The notes below the pieces were generated by a model. It did no database searches, was not told where the DNA came from, and saw only the letters and a program-made list of their open reading frames with translations. Source: Clostridioides sp. ES-S-0054-01 (GTDB lineage Bacteria > Bacillota > Clostridia > Peptostreptococcales > Peptostreptococcaceae). Taken from it: DNA of 64,000 bases. Both the position numbers and the translations under genes were made by a program. Below, one piece after another: positions 1 to 8,705 of the stretch. The stretch spans positions 2,263,001 through 2,327,000 of the forward strand of contig CP067346.1 of assembly GCA_021561035.1 (NCBI GenBank), given 5' to 3'. Positions within the stretch are counted from its first letter, which is position 1. Each line of letters starts with the position of its first letter.

Positions 1-405
1 CAGTCTAGTGGAAATTGGGAAAAAAGTGCTAAAATTCTATCTGATGCTGCAATTAAATTACAAGGTGCAGGGGCAGATTTTATTGTTATATGTACTAATA
101 CTATGCATAAGGTAGCAGATAAAATACAAGAAAATATACATATTCCATTACTAAACATAGCAAATGTAACTGCTGAAGTATTGAAAGAAAAAGGAGTAAA
201 AAAAGTAGCTTTATTGAGTACTAAATATACAATGGAACAAGATTTTTATAAAAAGATAATTATTAATAATGGGATTGAGGTTTTAATTCCAAATGAAGAG
301 GACCGTATAATAGTAAACAATACAATATTTCAAAATGACACTTCTATCCCACTGTTTGATACAACCCTAATATATGCAATAGAAGCTGCATTAAAGTCAA
401 TTTAA
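1..405 (+). CDS. Asp/Glu racemase family protein, 5'-truncated by window edge, probably inactive
   Basis: The reading frame is open from base 1, so the first internal ATG (103) is not the true start; 134 residues are visible. The segment ADFIVICTNTMHK carries the first catalytic cysteine of the aspartate/glutamate racemase family (visible residue 31), and GIEVLIPNEEDR and PLFDTTLIYAIEAA are typical family segments. In the family these last two are separated by roughly 40-50 residues containing the second catalytic cysteine (a GCTE-like motif). Here NNTIFQN runs directly into DTSIPLFDTT, so that stretch is missing in frame. I infer a loss of racemase activity, or a changed role. The gene ends just before a strong terminator. 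Family assignment is confident; the deletion is inferred from memory of the family. Confidence 0.8.
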   Translation, partial: QSSGNWEKSAKILSDAAIKLQGAGADFIVICTNTMHKVADKIQENIHIPLLNIANVTAEVLKEKGVKKVALLSTKYTMEQDFYKKIIINNGIEVLIPNEEDRIIVNNTIFQNDTSIPLFDTTLIYAIEAALKSI

Positions 406-465
406 AACGATATTAATAATAAAAAATACTTTTTAAACTGAAAATTTGAAACCCCTATATAAATA

Positions 466-502
466 AGGATAGTATGATTCTCCTCATACTATCCTCTTTT
501 TT
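466..502 (+). terminator. Intrinsic terminator after the racemase-like gene
   Basis: A perfect 12-bp stem (466-477 AGGATAGTATGA with 484-495) has a 6-nt loop and is followed by six T residues (497-502). It lies between two convergent genes and ends the racemase-like transcript. Confidence 0.85.
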
Positions 503-556
503 AGGTTTAATTTTCCAATAAATCACAAAATTGATACTCTTAATTTGTGCACAAAT

Positions 557-2092
557 CTATCTTACATTTATAACATCACTATTTTGAGAGTTTTTTCCAT
601 CCGAATTTGCAACAACATAAATATCTAGATTTAAATCTCCTTCAGGAATACTTATAGTATGCTCATTACCTTGTATATCACTTTGATATAAAGTAAATTC
701 TCCTTCTCCATTAGTATTATTTTTCACATATATACTGTAAGTACAATCCTTATGAGATACACTACTCCAGTTAACTCTAATAACATTATTATCTCTATCA
801 ACATTAGCCGATATATTTTCAACTTTCATATCTTGAATATTATTATCATTATTTGAGCTTCCATTTCCATTATTAATATTTATTATATTACTTGGTTTAG
901 TTGTGTCTGAATCCTTTTTACCTACAACATAAATATCAAAATCTACATTTTGATTATCCTTCATATCTACTTCTATAGTAGCATATACCTTTTGTGATTT
1001 TCCCAAATCACTTTCATTTATAGTTATAGATTTAAATTTCTTAAATGATTCTCCTGACAATTTGTCTTTAAGATATATATCATAATCAAAGACACCTTTC
1101 ATATAATCCCACTCAAGTTTAATAATGACTTTATTATTTACTATTTTATGCGAACCAACTAAATTTTGTATATAGTCATTAGTTATAGTTTCTTTGACTA
1201 CTGTTACTGTTATTATTTTAGATTTATCTCCACAAGTTATCCTTACTCTATCTTTACCTTCTCTAAGTCCTACTACATTTCCATCACTACCTAGACTTAT
1301 TGCTCTTTCTACAGGTAATTTTGAATCTACTAACTCATAATATATTTTTGGTGGTTCTAAACCAGGTGGAGAAGTTATTATATCTGGTTTTAGTTTTTCA
1401 TTTTGGTCAACCTCTATTTTTATATCATTCATATTTATTTCAGCAACTCTAGCTTGAATTCTAAAGGTTCTCTCAACTTCTTTATTTCCACACTTAGCAT
1501 ATATTGTGGCCTTCCCAACTCCAACTGCACTTACTTTATTTCCTTTGATTTTTAAAACATTTTCATTACTGCTCTTATAAATTGGTTTATATGATTTTTT
1601 AAACTTATCATAATCAACTTCTACTGTGCTTTCTATAGTAGCACTATCACCAACATGTCTTAAATCTCCATTAATCTCCATATCTAGTGACTCTACCTTT
1701 GGGTCTACTACTTTTATGGTAGCCTTTTTTAATACTCTTGAATTTTTCATAATACCCACAGAAGAATACCCAACCTTTAATGCTGTCATCTTATTTCCAT
1801 CTATTTTCAAAGTTCCTGAATTATCCAACACATTAAACCAAATATTTGGCTCTTTAGCATATGAAGGAACCTTAATATATTCACCAGTAGACAAAGTAAC
1901 TGTTTCATTTAATTTTACTACATATTTATCTATATCTTTAACATATTCCCCATCTACAATTTCGATTTCTACTCCCTTTACCATTGGTCTAAGTATTCCA
2001 AATTTAAAAAGGTAGTACTGCGCAACAAGCAATATAGGAATAGATATAATTATGGCAATTTTTCTGTATTTCTTATTTTCTACAAATCTCAT
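557..2092 (-). CDS. Membrane-anchored Ig-like (BIG2) / fibronectin-type surface protein
   Basis: This 511-residue protein has a short basic N-terminus and one hydrophobic segment (about residues 11-30) with no obvious cleavage site or lipobox, so it is probably a single-pass anchor with the rest outside the cell. The extracellular part shows bacterial Ig-like group 2 features, such as the SVGIMKNSRVLKKATIKVVD and KVSAVGVGKATIYAKCGNK strands. Two fibronectin-III-like segments follow near residues 300-395 and 420-511, separated by an Asn/Gly/Ser-rich linker (about 400-415). ATG 2092 has a purine-rich AAAGGAAG upstream. No enzyme motif is visible. A cell-surface binding or structural role is inferred. 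It is monocistronic between convergent and divergent neighbours. Confidence 0.7.
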   Translation of the reverse strand: MRFVENKKYRKIAIIISIPILLVAQYYLFKFGILRPMVKGVEIEIVDGEYVKDIDKYVVKLNETVTLSTGEYIKVPSYAKEPNIWFNVLDNSGTLKIDGNKMTALKVGYSSVGIMKNSRVLKKATIKVVDPKVESLDMEINGDLRHVGDSATIESTVEVDYDKFKKSYKPIYKSSNENVLKIKGNKVSAVGVGKATIYAKCGNKEVERTFRIQARVAEINMNDIKIEVDQNEKLKPDIITSPPGLEPPKIYYELVDSKLPVERAISLGSDGNVVGLREGKDRVRITCGDKSKIITVTVVKETITNDYIQNLVGSHKIVNNKVIIKLEWDYMKGVFDYDIYLKDKLSGESFKKFKSITINESDLGKSQKVYATIEVDMKDNQNVDFDIYVVGKKDSDTTKPSNIININNGNGSSNNDNNIQDMKVENISANVDRDNNVIRVNWSSVSHKDCTYSIYVKNNTNGEGEFTLYQSDIQGNEHTISIPEGDLNLDIYVVANSDGKNSQNSDVINVR

Positions 2093-2291
2093 CTATCCAC
2101 TTCCTTTTAGCCTAATATATAATCATTTGTTTTGTAAGCAATCTACCTAAGTTAAATATTGGGATAAACTGGAAAATTATTATATTTCAGAATATCCCTA
2201 TATTAATTATAAACCATAAATTTAAAATTTAAAACTAAAATTACTGTTAATTTCTTACTATTACAATAGTCTAATTTTAGTGAAACAACAT

Positions 2292-2320
2292 TTGTCTTGT
2301 CAGCTGAAAAGTTATATAAT
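2292..2320 (+). promoter_or_regulatory. Sigma-A-like promoter of the PfoR/EIIC-like gene
   Basis: TTGTCT (2292-2297), a 17-nt spacer and a perfect TATAAT (2315-2320) lie 48 bases before the TTG start at 2368. Confidence 0.7.
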
Positions 2321-2367
2321 TAATTCAAAAGAAATTTATACTTATATTATATGAGGAGGATTTTGAA

Positions 2368-3417
2368 TTGGAAATCAATTACAAAAAAAGAAATTTCAAG
2401 TCATTTGTTAAAAGAAAAAACATTGAAATTTCTGTTCAAAGGTATCTTATTGATGCACTAAGTTATATGGCACTTGGTCTTTTTTCTTCCCTTTTAATTG
2501 GAACAATTTTTAATACATTAGGAGATAACTTCAATATTTCTCTTTTTACTGAAGTTATAAGTCCTATTGCTAAACAAGTTACAGGTCCAGCCATAGCAGT
2601 GGCTATTGCATATGGACTTCAAGCACCTCCTCTTGTACTATTTTCTTGTGCACTTGTTGGAGCTTGTGGTAACGAATTAGGAGGACCTGTTGGAGCATTT
2701 ATTGCTACACTTTTTGCAGTAGAAGTTGGAAAATTGGTTTCAAAAGAAACAAAAGTAGATATATTGGTTACACCTGCTGTAACAATACTAATTGGAGTGC
2801 TTGTAGCTGAGTTTATTGGTCCAGCTGTTTCAGCATTTATGACTTCATTTGGAAATATAATAATGCAAGCTACAACTATGCAACCTATAATAATGGGAGC
2901 TCTAGTCTCTGCACTTGTTGGAATAGCTCTTACATTACCTATTAGTAGTGCAGCTATTTGTATGGTGCTAAGTTTGGGTGGTCTTGCTGGTGGAGCAGCA
3001 ACTGTAGGTTGTTGCTGTCAAATGATAGGTTTTGCTGTTATGAGCTTTAGAGAAAATGGAGTTGGTGGTCTTGTGGCACAAGGTCTTGGTACCTCTATGT
3101 TACAAGTCCCTAATATAATAAAAAATTGGAAAATTTGGATACCACCGACGGTAGCTTCAATATTACTTGGACCATTATCTACAACAATATTCAAAATGGA
3201 AAATATCCCTATTGGTTCTGGTATGGGTACTTGTGGATTGGTTGGACAATTTGGAACAGTGACTGCTATGCAAAGTGCTGGAAAAGGAGGTATATCTATG
3301 TGGGTTGGTATATTTTTACTTAACTTTATACTTCCTGCTATTGTAACTTTGTTGATTTCAAAATTTATGAGAAAAAAAGGTTTAATAAAGCCAGAAGATT
3401 TAAAACTAGATGTATAA
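2368..3417 (+). CDS. PTS EIIC_2 / PfoR-family integral membrane protein
   Basis: This 349-residue protein is almost entirely hydrophobic, with about nine or ten membrane segments rich in Gly and Ala. GACGNELGGPVGAF and GGLAGGAATVGCCCQMIGFA are characteristic of the PTS_EIIC_2 family, to which the Clostridium perfringens regulator PfoR belongs. No phosphorylatable EIIA or EIIB domain is attached or adjacent, so ordinary sugar phosphotransfer is not shown. Members are annotated either as transporters or as membrane regulators. The TTG start is chosen because AGGAGG lies 8 nt upstream and no ATG fits. It is a single-gene unit with its own promoter and terminator. The family is clear; the substrate is unknown. 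Confidence 0.75.
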   Translation: MEINYKKRNFKSFVKRKNIEISVQRYLIDALSYMALGLFSSLLIGTIFNTLGDNFNISLFTEVISPIAKQVTGPAIAVAIAYGLQAPPLVLFSCALVGACGNELGGPVGAFIATLFAVEVGKLVSKETKVDILVTPAVTILIGVLVAEFIGPAVSAFMTSFGNIIMQATTMQPIIMGALVSALVGIALTLPISSAAICMVLSLGGLAGGAATVGCCCQMIGFAVMSFRENGVGGLVAQGLGTSMLQVPNIIKNWKIWIPPTVASILLGPLSTTIFKMENIPIGSGMGTCGLVGQFGTVTAMQSAGKGGISMWVGIFLLNFILPAIVTLLISKFMRKKGLIKPEDLKLDV

Positions 3418-3420
3418 ATT

Positions 3421-3468
3421 AAAAACTACTCCTTTTACTTATATAAAAGTAAGGAGTAGTTTTTTTTT
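3421..3468 (+). terminator. Intrinsic terminator between convergent genes
   Basis: AAAAACTACTCCTT (3421-3434) pairs with 3451-3464, with an inner ACTT/AAGT extension and a small bulge, followed by a run of T to 3468. It overlaps the stop codon of the convergent minus-strand gene at 3467. Confidence 0.85.
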
Positions 3469-4501
3469 ATGAAAATTCCAACATTTTTTTTAATAACCAA
3501 TCCATAGAACCTTTGACTTCATTCCAAATCACTATGTTTTCATCATAGTAATATACAGCTTCTGCCTTTTCTTCTTCTGTAACAAATTCTCTACCAAAAG
3601 CATTTCGCCAGTCTAATAAATACAATCCAACATACTTATTTTTACTTCTAGCAATCTTAATAGAATCATTTGCCAAAAACATACTTTTATTTTTAAAGTA
3701 ATAAAGAGCTTTACTGTACATCCATGTAGCAGATTTTTCTTCTTTATAAAGTTCAAATAATTTATTTATTGAAGTCCTATCATTTAATCTAATTAATATA
3801 TTTAATAATTTATATCTTATTCCTTGCTCATCACTAGGATTAATTTCTATTAAATATTCCAATACTTTTTTGGATTCCTTTAAATTATTAATACTTTCTA
3901 ATTTCCTAGCAAGAGATTCAAGTGCTATCATATAGGCTCTAGTAGATAAACCTTTCCAAAATCCAAGTTCTTTATCTTCTTTAGTAATCATACTTTTTCC
4001 TATATTTACAGCTTCCTCCATATACCTAATTGATTCAATATCACTATTAGCATCTTGTGATAACTTAATATATCTTTTATACAATATTTTCTTCTTTTCT
4101 AAATCTAAATCTATAGACTTTGACTTAGAATTCGTCTCTTTTACCCAAAATTCTACATTAGAAATAGCTATAGTATCTTGATTTAAAAAGTCAATACTAC
4201 AAGCATCCTTTATCAAAGACGATTTATTATTTATAGTGTTTAAAGAAACACCTATTTGTTTTGAAAATTCTTTTTTTGTTATATGTAGCGGATGCTTCTT
4301 ATTATACAAAAGATTTTGCTCTAAAACTATATTTAGTATAGCTGAAGACCATATATCAGCTCTAGAAGAATAAATTATCTCTTTATTATTATCTAAAAGG
4401 TTTTGCAAAATCTTAAAACTTATATCTTTGTATTCTTGATTTAAATTGGAGTTGCAAAATCTATTTATCTTGTCCCTAATTTCTTCTATCTTGCCTGTCA
4501 T
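3467..4501 (-). CDS. DUF6398-like helix-turn-helix protein with TPR-like C-terminus
   Basis: The N-terminal 110 residues of this 344-residue protein resemble the DUF6398 domain: CNSNLNQEYKD, then YSSRADIWSSAILNIVLEQN, then a helix-turn-helix (ITKKEFSKQIGVSLNTINNK, about residues 73-92). The remainder is helical, with tetratricopeptide-like spacing (about 145-300, for example KKVLEYLIEINPSDEQGIRY). It is predicted to be cytoplasmic. ATG 4501 has GGAGG at proper spacing. It lies 17 nt downstream of the cupin gene on the same strand, so the two form an operon and may act in one regulatory circuit. DNA binding is inferred from the HTH; no target is known. Confidence 0.6.
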   Translation of the reverse strand: MTGKIEEIRDKINRFCNSNLNQEYKDISFKILQNLLDNNKEIIYSSRADIWSSAILNIVLEQNLLYNKKHPLHITKKEFSKQIGVSLNTINNKSSLIKDACSIDFLNQDTIAISNVEFWVKETNSKSKSIDLDLEKKKILYKRYIKLSQDANSDIESIRYMEEAVNIGKSMITKEDKELGFWKGLSTRAYMIALESLARKLESINNLKESKKVLEYLIEINPSDEQGIRYKLLNILIRLNDRTSINKLFELYKEEKSATWMYSKALYYFKNKSMFLANDSIKIARSKNKYVGLYLLDWRNAFGREFVTEEEKAEAVYYYDENIVIWNEVKGSMDWLLKKMLEFS

Positions 4502-4518
4502 GACTCTTCCTCCATATT

Positions 4519-4866
4519 TTACATATATAAAACTAGTGCTACAAACTCAAGTTCTTCTTCTCCTATATTCTCTATAGAATGTTTTTCACCATCAGCTGTA
4601 TACACTACATCACCCTCATTTACTTCTACAAATTCCCCATTGTCAAATACTTTACCTCTTCCCTTTAGTATATAATATACTTCAAAATCTGTTGTATGGT
4701 CATGCACACCAATTGAACTTCCTACTGGTAAAGCTATTCTTTTAAATAATCTTCCTTTTCCCTTAAGCTCTTCATTTTTTACTATGTTTTCAAGCTTAAC
4801 CTTTCCAATACCACCATTTAAATTTTCTTTTACTTCTACTTGTAATTCAGATTTTTTTCTTATCAT
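4519..4866 (-). CDS. Small single-domain cupin protein
   Basis: This 115-residue protein consists of one cupin barrel. Motif 1 is visible as GSSIGVHDHTTDFEVYYILKG, with His and Glu ligands, and motif 2 as GDVVYTADGEKHSIENIG, with the final His. The likely ligands are the two His and the Glu of motif 1 and the His of motif 2. Such small cupins bind a metal and often act as sensors or isomerases; the substrate cannot be read from sequence. Its start has AGGTGAG upstream. It is the first gene of a two-gene unit with the DUF6398-like regulator. Confidence 0.8.
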   Translation of the reverse strand: MIRKKSELQVEVKENLNGGIGKVKLENIVKNEELKGKGRLFKRIALPVGSSIGVHDHTTDFEVYYILKGRGKVFDNGEFVEVNEGDVVYTADGEKHSIENIGEEELEFVALVLYM

Positions 4867-5041
4867 AGCTCATCTCACCTGCCAAACAATCAATTGAACT
4901 GCTAAATTGGCATATCCTTTCCATAATATGTTTGTATTTTAATATAATAATAACATATATTATCATAAAAAAATATTACTGAATATACAAAAATGATACT
5001 ATTTTTACATATATTTCGACTTAATTAAATTATCTCATAAG

Positions 5042-5070
5042 TTGACGTCCCTATGAAAAAAACATATACT
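5042..5070 (+). promoter_or_regulatory. Sigma-A-like promoter of the first POT transporter gene
   Basis: TTGACG (5042-5047), a 17-nt spacer and TATACT (5065-5070). ATACT/AGTAT arms (5066-5070 and 5076-5080) form a short inverted repeat over the -10 and start region, a possible operator. The coding start at 5123 lies about 45 nt beyond the expected transcription start. Confidence 0.75.
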
Positions 5071-5122
5071 CATATAGTATGGTAAAATTTTGTTAAATTA
5101 TTTATCTGGAGGTTCTCGACAT

Positions 5123-6505
5123 ATGTCAGTTTTAAAAACTCAAGAAAAACTTAAACAACCTAAAGATTTATATTTCTGCTGTTCAATATTCACTTTTGTG
5201 GGACTTGCATACTATGGTATGAAATTGGTATTATTATTATTTTTAGCTGAACAAGTCTCCAAAGGTGGTTTAGGGTTAACACCAGCAGAATCCGCATCAA
5301 TGCTTGCATCTTTTTTAGCATGGACTTATTTCTCTCCAGTTATTGGTGGATGGGTCAGTGACAGATTTCTAGGTCCTAAAAACTGTATCATACTTGGAAT
5401 GATAATGGTTTCAATTGGTTATTTTTTAGGATACATAGCAAATAGTAAGATGGATATAAACATTATGATATTCTTATCTGGATTAGGAATAGGTTTTTAT
5501 AAAGGAAACTTACATACTCTGGTTGGAAATTTATATACCAATGATGACCCAAGAAAAGATGGAGCTTTCTCTATTACATATATGGCTACTAATCTAGGTA
5601 CTTTATTTGGACCTTTAATATGTGGTTTAGTTGCTAATGAATGGTTAGCTGTAAAAAGTGGAGCATCTATAAGCATGTATGGGTATAGATATGTATTCTT
5701 ATTTTCATCAATTACAGTTCTAATAGGTTTATTCTTCTTTGTATTTGGTAATAAAAAGTTTTATAAACCTTTAAATAATGAATCCAGTAATGGGAGAGAA
5801 TCTATAAAAAAATCACTGGAATATAAGAAAATGCTCGCTTCAAAGCCATTAACTTTGATTGAGAAAAAAAGAATAATAGTAATATTGGTATTAGCTTTCT
5901 TTACAGTATTTTTTTGGATAGCATATAACCAAGCCTCTATGTCTATTGCACTCTATACAAAGGAACACATAAATCTTACTGTTGGCAATTTTCAAATCCC
6001 TACTTCATGGATAGATTCATACAATGGTCTCCTTTGTGTCATTCTTGGACCTATATCTGCTCTAGTATGGGTAAAATTATCTCAAACTAAAAAAGGTGAT
6101 TTAAGTGTACCTAAAAAGATGAGCTTAGGTTTTATACTATTGGCTATAGCATTTTTATTTATGATAGTAGCAGTTATACAGACAGGAACAGACCCTAATT
6201 CAATTCATAAGGCAAGTGTATTTTGGGTAGTTGGATTTTTAACATTCCAAAGTATAGGAGAAATTTGCTTTTCTCCAGTTGGATATGGCATGGTGAATAA
6301 ACTTTCTCCTGAAAAGTATATTTCATTCCTAATGGGTGTTTGGTTTTTAGGTAAATTTGCAGCAAATAAATTGTCTGGTTATACTCAAGCTATTATAGAC
6401 CAACTTGGTATGTTACAAGTATTCATAGTGATACCATCATTTTTATTGATATTTGGATTTATACTACTTACAATGAATAAAAAATTAGTAGAATTATCAA
6501 ATTAA
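5123..6505 (+). CDS. POT/PTR2-family oligopeptide transporter lacking the ExxER motif
   Basis: The start at ATG 5123 is preferred over the upstream in-frame codon at 5090 because GGAGG (5108-5112) sits 10 nt before it; the product is 460 residues. It has about 12-14 membrane segments of the proton-coupled oligopeptide transporter family, including GLGIGFYKGN with the conserved helix-4 lysine, WIAYNQASMS in helix 7 and GEICFSPVGYGMVNKLSPEKY in helix 10. The helix-1 ExxERFxYYG motif, used in proton coupling, is replaced by SIFTFVGLAYYG; the paralogue at 8706-10097 keeps WERFSYYG. It is monocistronic. Import of di- or tripeptides is known for the family; coupling in this member may differ. Confidence 0.85.
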   Translation: MSVLKTQEKLKQPKDLYFCCSIFTFVGLAYYGMKLVLLLFLAEQVSKGGLGLTPAESASMLASFLAWTYFSPVIGGWVSDRFLGPKNCIILGMIMVSIGYFLGYIANSKMDINIMIFLSGLGIGFYKGNLHTLVGNLYTNDDPRKDGAFSITYMATNLGTLFGPLICGLVANEWLAVKSGASISMYGYRYVFLFSSITVLIGLFFFVFGNKKFYKPLNNESSNGRESIKKSLEYKKMLASKPLTLIEKKRIIVILVLAFFTVFFWIAYNQASMSIALYTKEHINLTVGNFQIPTSWIDSYNGLLCVILGPISALVWVKLSQTKKGDLSVPKKMSLGFILLAIAFLFMIVAVIQTGTDPNSIHKASVFWVVGFLTFQSIGEICFSPVGYGMVNKLSPEKYISFLMGVWFLGKFAANKLSGYTQAIIDQLGMLQVFIVIPSFLLIFGFILLTMNKKLVELSN

Positions 6506-6543
6506 AATTTTTTCTAAACTTAATAAAAAATATAATAAAAGGG

Positions 6544-6574
6544 GCTATCTCAAAATAGAGATAAGCTTCTTTTT
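6544..6574 (+). terminator. Intrinsic terminator after the POT gene
   Basis: GCTATCTC (6544-6551) pairs with GAGATAAGC (6558-6566) with one bulged base, followed by a T-rich tract to 6574. Confidence 0.6.
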
Positions 6575-6611
6575 CATTGTTGAAATGATAAAAATATATT
6601 TTATTTCATAC

Positions 6612-6662
6612 AAAAGAGTGTGCCTCATAAACTAAAAAGTTCATTTTGAGACACACTCTTTT
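6612..6662. terminator. Bidirectional terminator between convergent genes
   Basis: AAAAGAGTGTG (6612-6622) pairs with 6652-6662, with a further CTCA/TGAG extension (6624-6627 with 6647-6650). A-rich and T-rich flanks suit termination in both directions: the POT gene from the left and the aminopeptidase gene from the right. Confidence 0.7.
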
Positions 6663-6681
6663 TATTATATCCAGTTACAAA

Positions 6682-8475
6682 CTATATAGCTCTAGTATAA
6701 ACTTTTAACCATTCTCTTTCTTCATCAGTTAAGAAAGGAGATATTTTATCATAAACTAGTTTATGATACCAGTTTAAATAATCTTTTTCATCTTGATTCA
6801 TTAATTCTGGAACTATACCATCTAAGTCAATAGGAGCTAATGTAACAACTTCAAATTCCATAAATTGACCATAGAAATTCTTTTCAGCTTTTCTAACTAC
6901 GATTTCATTCTCTGTTCTTATACCATGAGAACCTTCTATATATATACCTGGTTCATTAGTAGTTACCATTCCTTCTTCAAGAACTGCACTATCAAATCTT
7001 TCAGGTACTACTCTCCATCTAAATCCATTTGGAGCTTCGTGAACATTTAACACAAATCCTATACCGTGTCCAGTTCCACATTGATAATCAATTCCCATAT
7101 TCCACATACAACTTCTAGATAATATGTCTAAGTTATATCCTCTACAACCATGCAAAAACTTAACTTTAGAAAGATTTATCATTCCTCTTGCTACAGAAGT
7201 AAAGTGTAGTTTTAATTCATCACTTATAGGTCCTAAAACTGTAGTTCTAGTTATATCAGTAGTTCCATCATAATATTGTCCACCTGAATCCACCAAAAAT
7301 AATCCTTCTGCTTCTAATTTATAATTTGACTCTGGAGTTGCACTATAGTGCATCATTGCAGCATGTTCTTTATACGCAGCAATTGTGTTGAAACTTGGCT
7401 CAAAGAAACCTTCTTGCTCTCTTCTTAAGTCCTCTAATTTTTGAGTAGCACTTATCTCAGTGATTTCCATTTTACCTACATTTTTCTTTAACCAGTACAT
7501 AAATTTAGTGAAAGCTACACCATCTTTTACATGTGAATTTCTTATGTTTTCTAATTCTATCTCATTTTTTTGAGCTTTAAAGAACATTACTGGGTTGAAT
7601 CCATCAACCTTCTCAACTTCACAAGGTATATTATTGTAAATTGTATAGCTAAGCTTAGTTCCATCCACTAAAACTTTTTCAGCTTTGTCTATATTTTTTA
7701 CAAACTCATACACATCATTATATGGCTTTATTTGAACATTTTCTTTAGCTAGTTCATTTAATATTTCTTCATTTAATTTGCTTTCATCAACAAACAGATA
7801 TACTTCTTTTAAAGTTATTACTGCATAAGAAAGTACAACCGGATTATATTTAACATCTCCACCTCTTATGTTAAATAGCCATGCTATATCATCAAGAGTA
7901 GTTATTACATGAGTAGAAGTACCTTTTTCACTCATTTTTTCTCTTAATCTAGCTAACTTTGAGCTAAAACTTTCTCCACAGTATTTAACATCCAATAAAA
8001 ACGCTTTACTATCCGATAAAGCAGGTCTATCTGTCCATATACTATCTATTAAATCATATTGATATTCTATCTTTATACCTTTTTTAGATAATTTTTCAGC
8101 TAATGTAGCTCCTTCTCTAGCAGATATAACTCTACCATCAAAGCCTAAAGTTCCACCTTCAGGAATATTTGTATACAAATATTCATCTGTAGTTGGGCAA
8201 CCTTCTTGCCCCATTTTGAATAATTTTATTGTACTTCCTTCTAGTTGAGACTCTGCCTGTATAAAATATCTTCCATCTGTCCACAATCCAGCTTCATCTT
8301 TAGTAACAATAACTGTACCAGCTGAACCATTAAATCCTGATATAAATTCTCTTGATTTGAAGTAATCTCCTACATATTCACTTTGATGATTATCAGAAGA
8401 TGGAATCATGTAGGCATCTATATTTTTTTCTTCCATAAGTCTTCTTAATTCACTTAATCTATCTTTTATATTCAC
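6682..8475 (-). CDS. Xaa-Pro aminopeptidase, M24B family
   Basis: This 597-residue cytosolic metallopeptidase is of the long three-domain type (human XPNPEP1-like). It removes the N-terminal residue when proline is second. The two N-terminal creatinase-like domains span about residues 1-300 and the catalytic pita-bread domain about 310-540. All five dinuclear metal ligands are visible: Asp396 (VDSGG), Asp407 (TTDIT), His470 (GTGHG), Glu508 (TNEPG) and Glu522 (RTENE). His376 and His479 are also at conserved places. The GTG start at 8475 is supported by AAGGAGG upstream. It sits between two peptide transporter genes, which fits use of proline-containing peptides as nutrients. Confidence 0.92.
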   Translation of the reverse strand: MNIKDRLSELRRLMEEKNIDAYMIPSSDNHQSEYVGDYFKSREFISGFNGSAGTVIVTKDEAGLWTDGRYFIQAESQLEGSTIKLFKMGQEGCPTTDEYLYTNIPEGGTLGFDGRVISAREGATLAEKLSKKGIKIEYQYDLIDSIWTDRPALSDSKAFLLDVKYCGESFSSKLARLREKMSEKGTSTHVITTLDDIAWLFNIRGGDVKYNPVVLSYAVITLKEVYLFVDESKLNEEILNELAKENVQIKPYNDVYEFVKNIDKAEKVLVDGTKLSYTIYNNIPCEVEKVDGFNPVMFFKAQKNEIELENIRNSHVKDGVAFTKFMYWLKKNVGKMEITEISATQKLEDLRREQEGFFEPSFNTIAAYKEHAAMMHYSATPESNYKLEAEGLFLVDSGGQYYDGTTDITRTTVLGPISDELKLHFTSVARGMINLSKVKFLHGCRGYNLDILSRSCMWNMGIDYQCGTGHGIGFVLNVHEAPNGFRWRVVPERFDSAVLEEGMVTTNEPGIYIEGSHGIRTENEIVVRKAEKNFYGQFMEFEVVTLAPIDLDGIVPELMNQDEKDYLNWYHKLVYDKISPFLTDEEREWLKVYTRAI

Positions 8476-8640
8476 AACAAGACCTCCTTAAAATAATAAA
8501 ATAACTAAATATATAAGTATGTAAAACTTATTACATAAATATTTTTCATATAATTTATATAAATCTTATATACTCTAATTTTAATAATTATAATTTTAAT
8601 TATAATATCTATCTACATAAAGCTTTTTTCATAATTAAAT

Positions 8641-8680
8641 AGGAAATTACATTTTATTTTATATTTAAATGTAATTTCCT
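8641..8680 (-). terminator. Terminator after the second POT gene
   Basis: A perfect 14-bp stem (AGGAAATTACATTT 8641-8654 with 8667-8680) has a 12-nt loop. It lies 25 nt past the stop of the minus-strand POT gene. The following tract is T-rich but interrupted. Confidence 0.65.
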
Positions 8681-8705
8681 TATATTTATACTAATTCAAC
8701 ATGAA

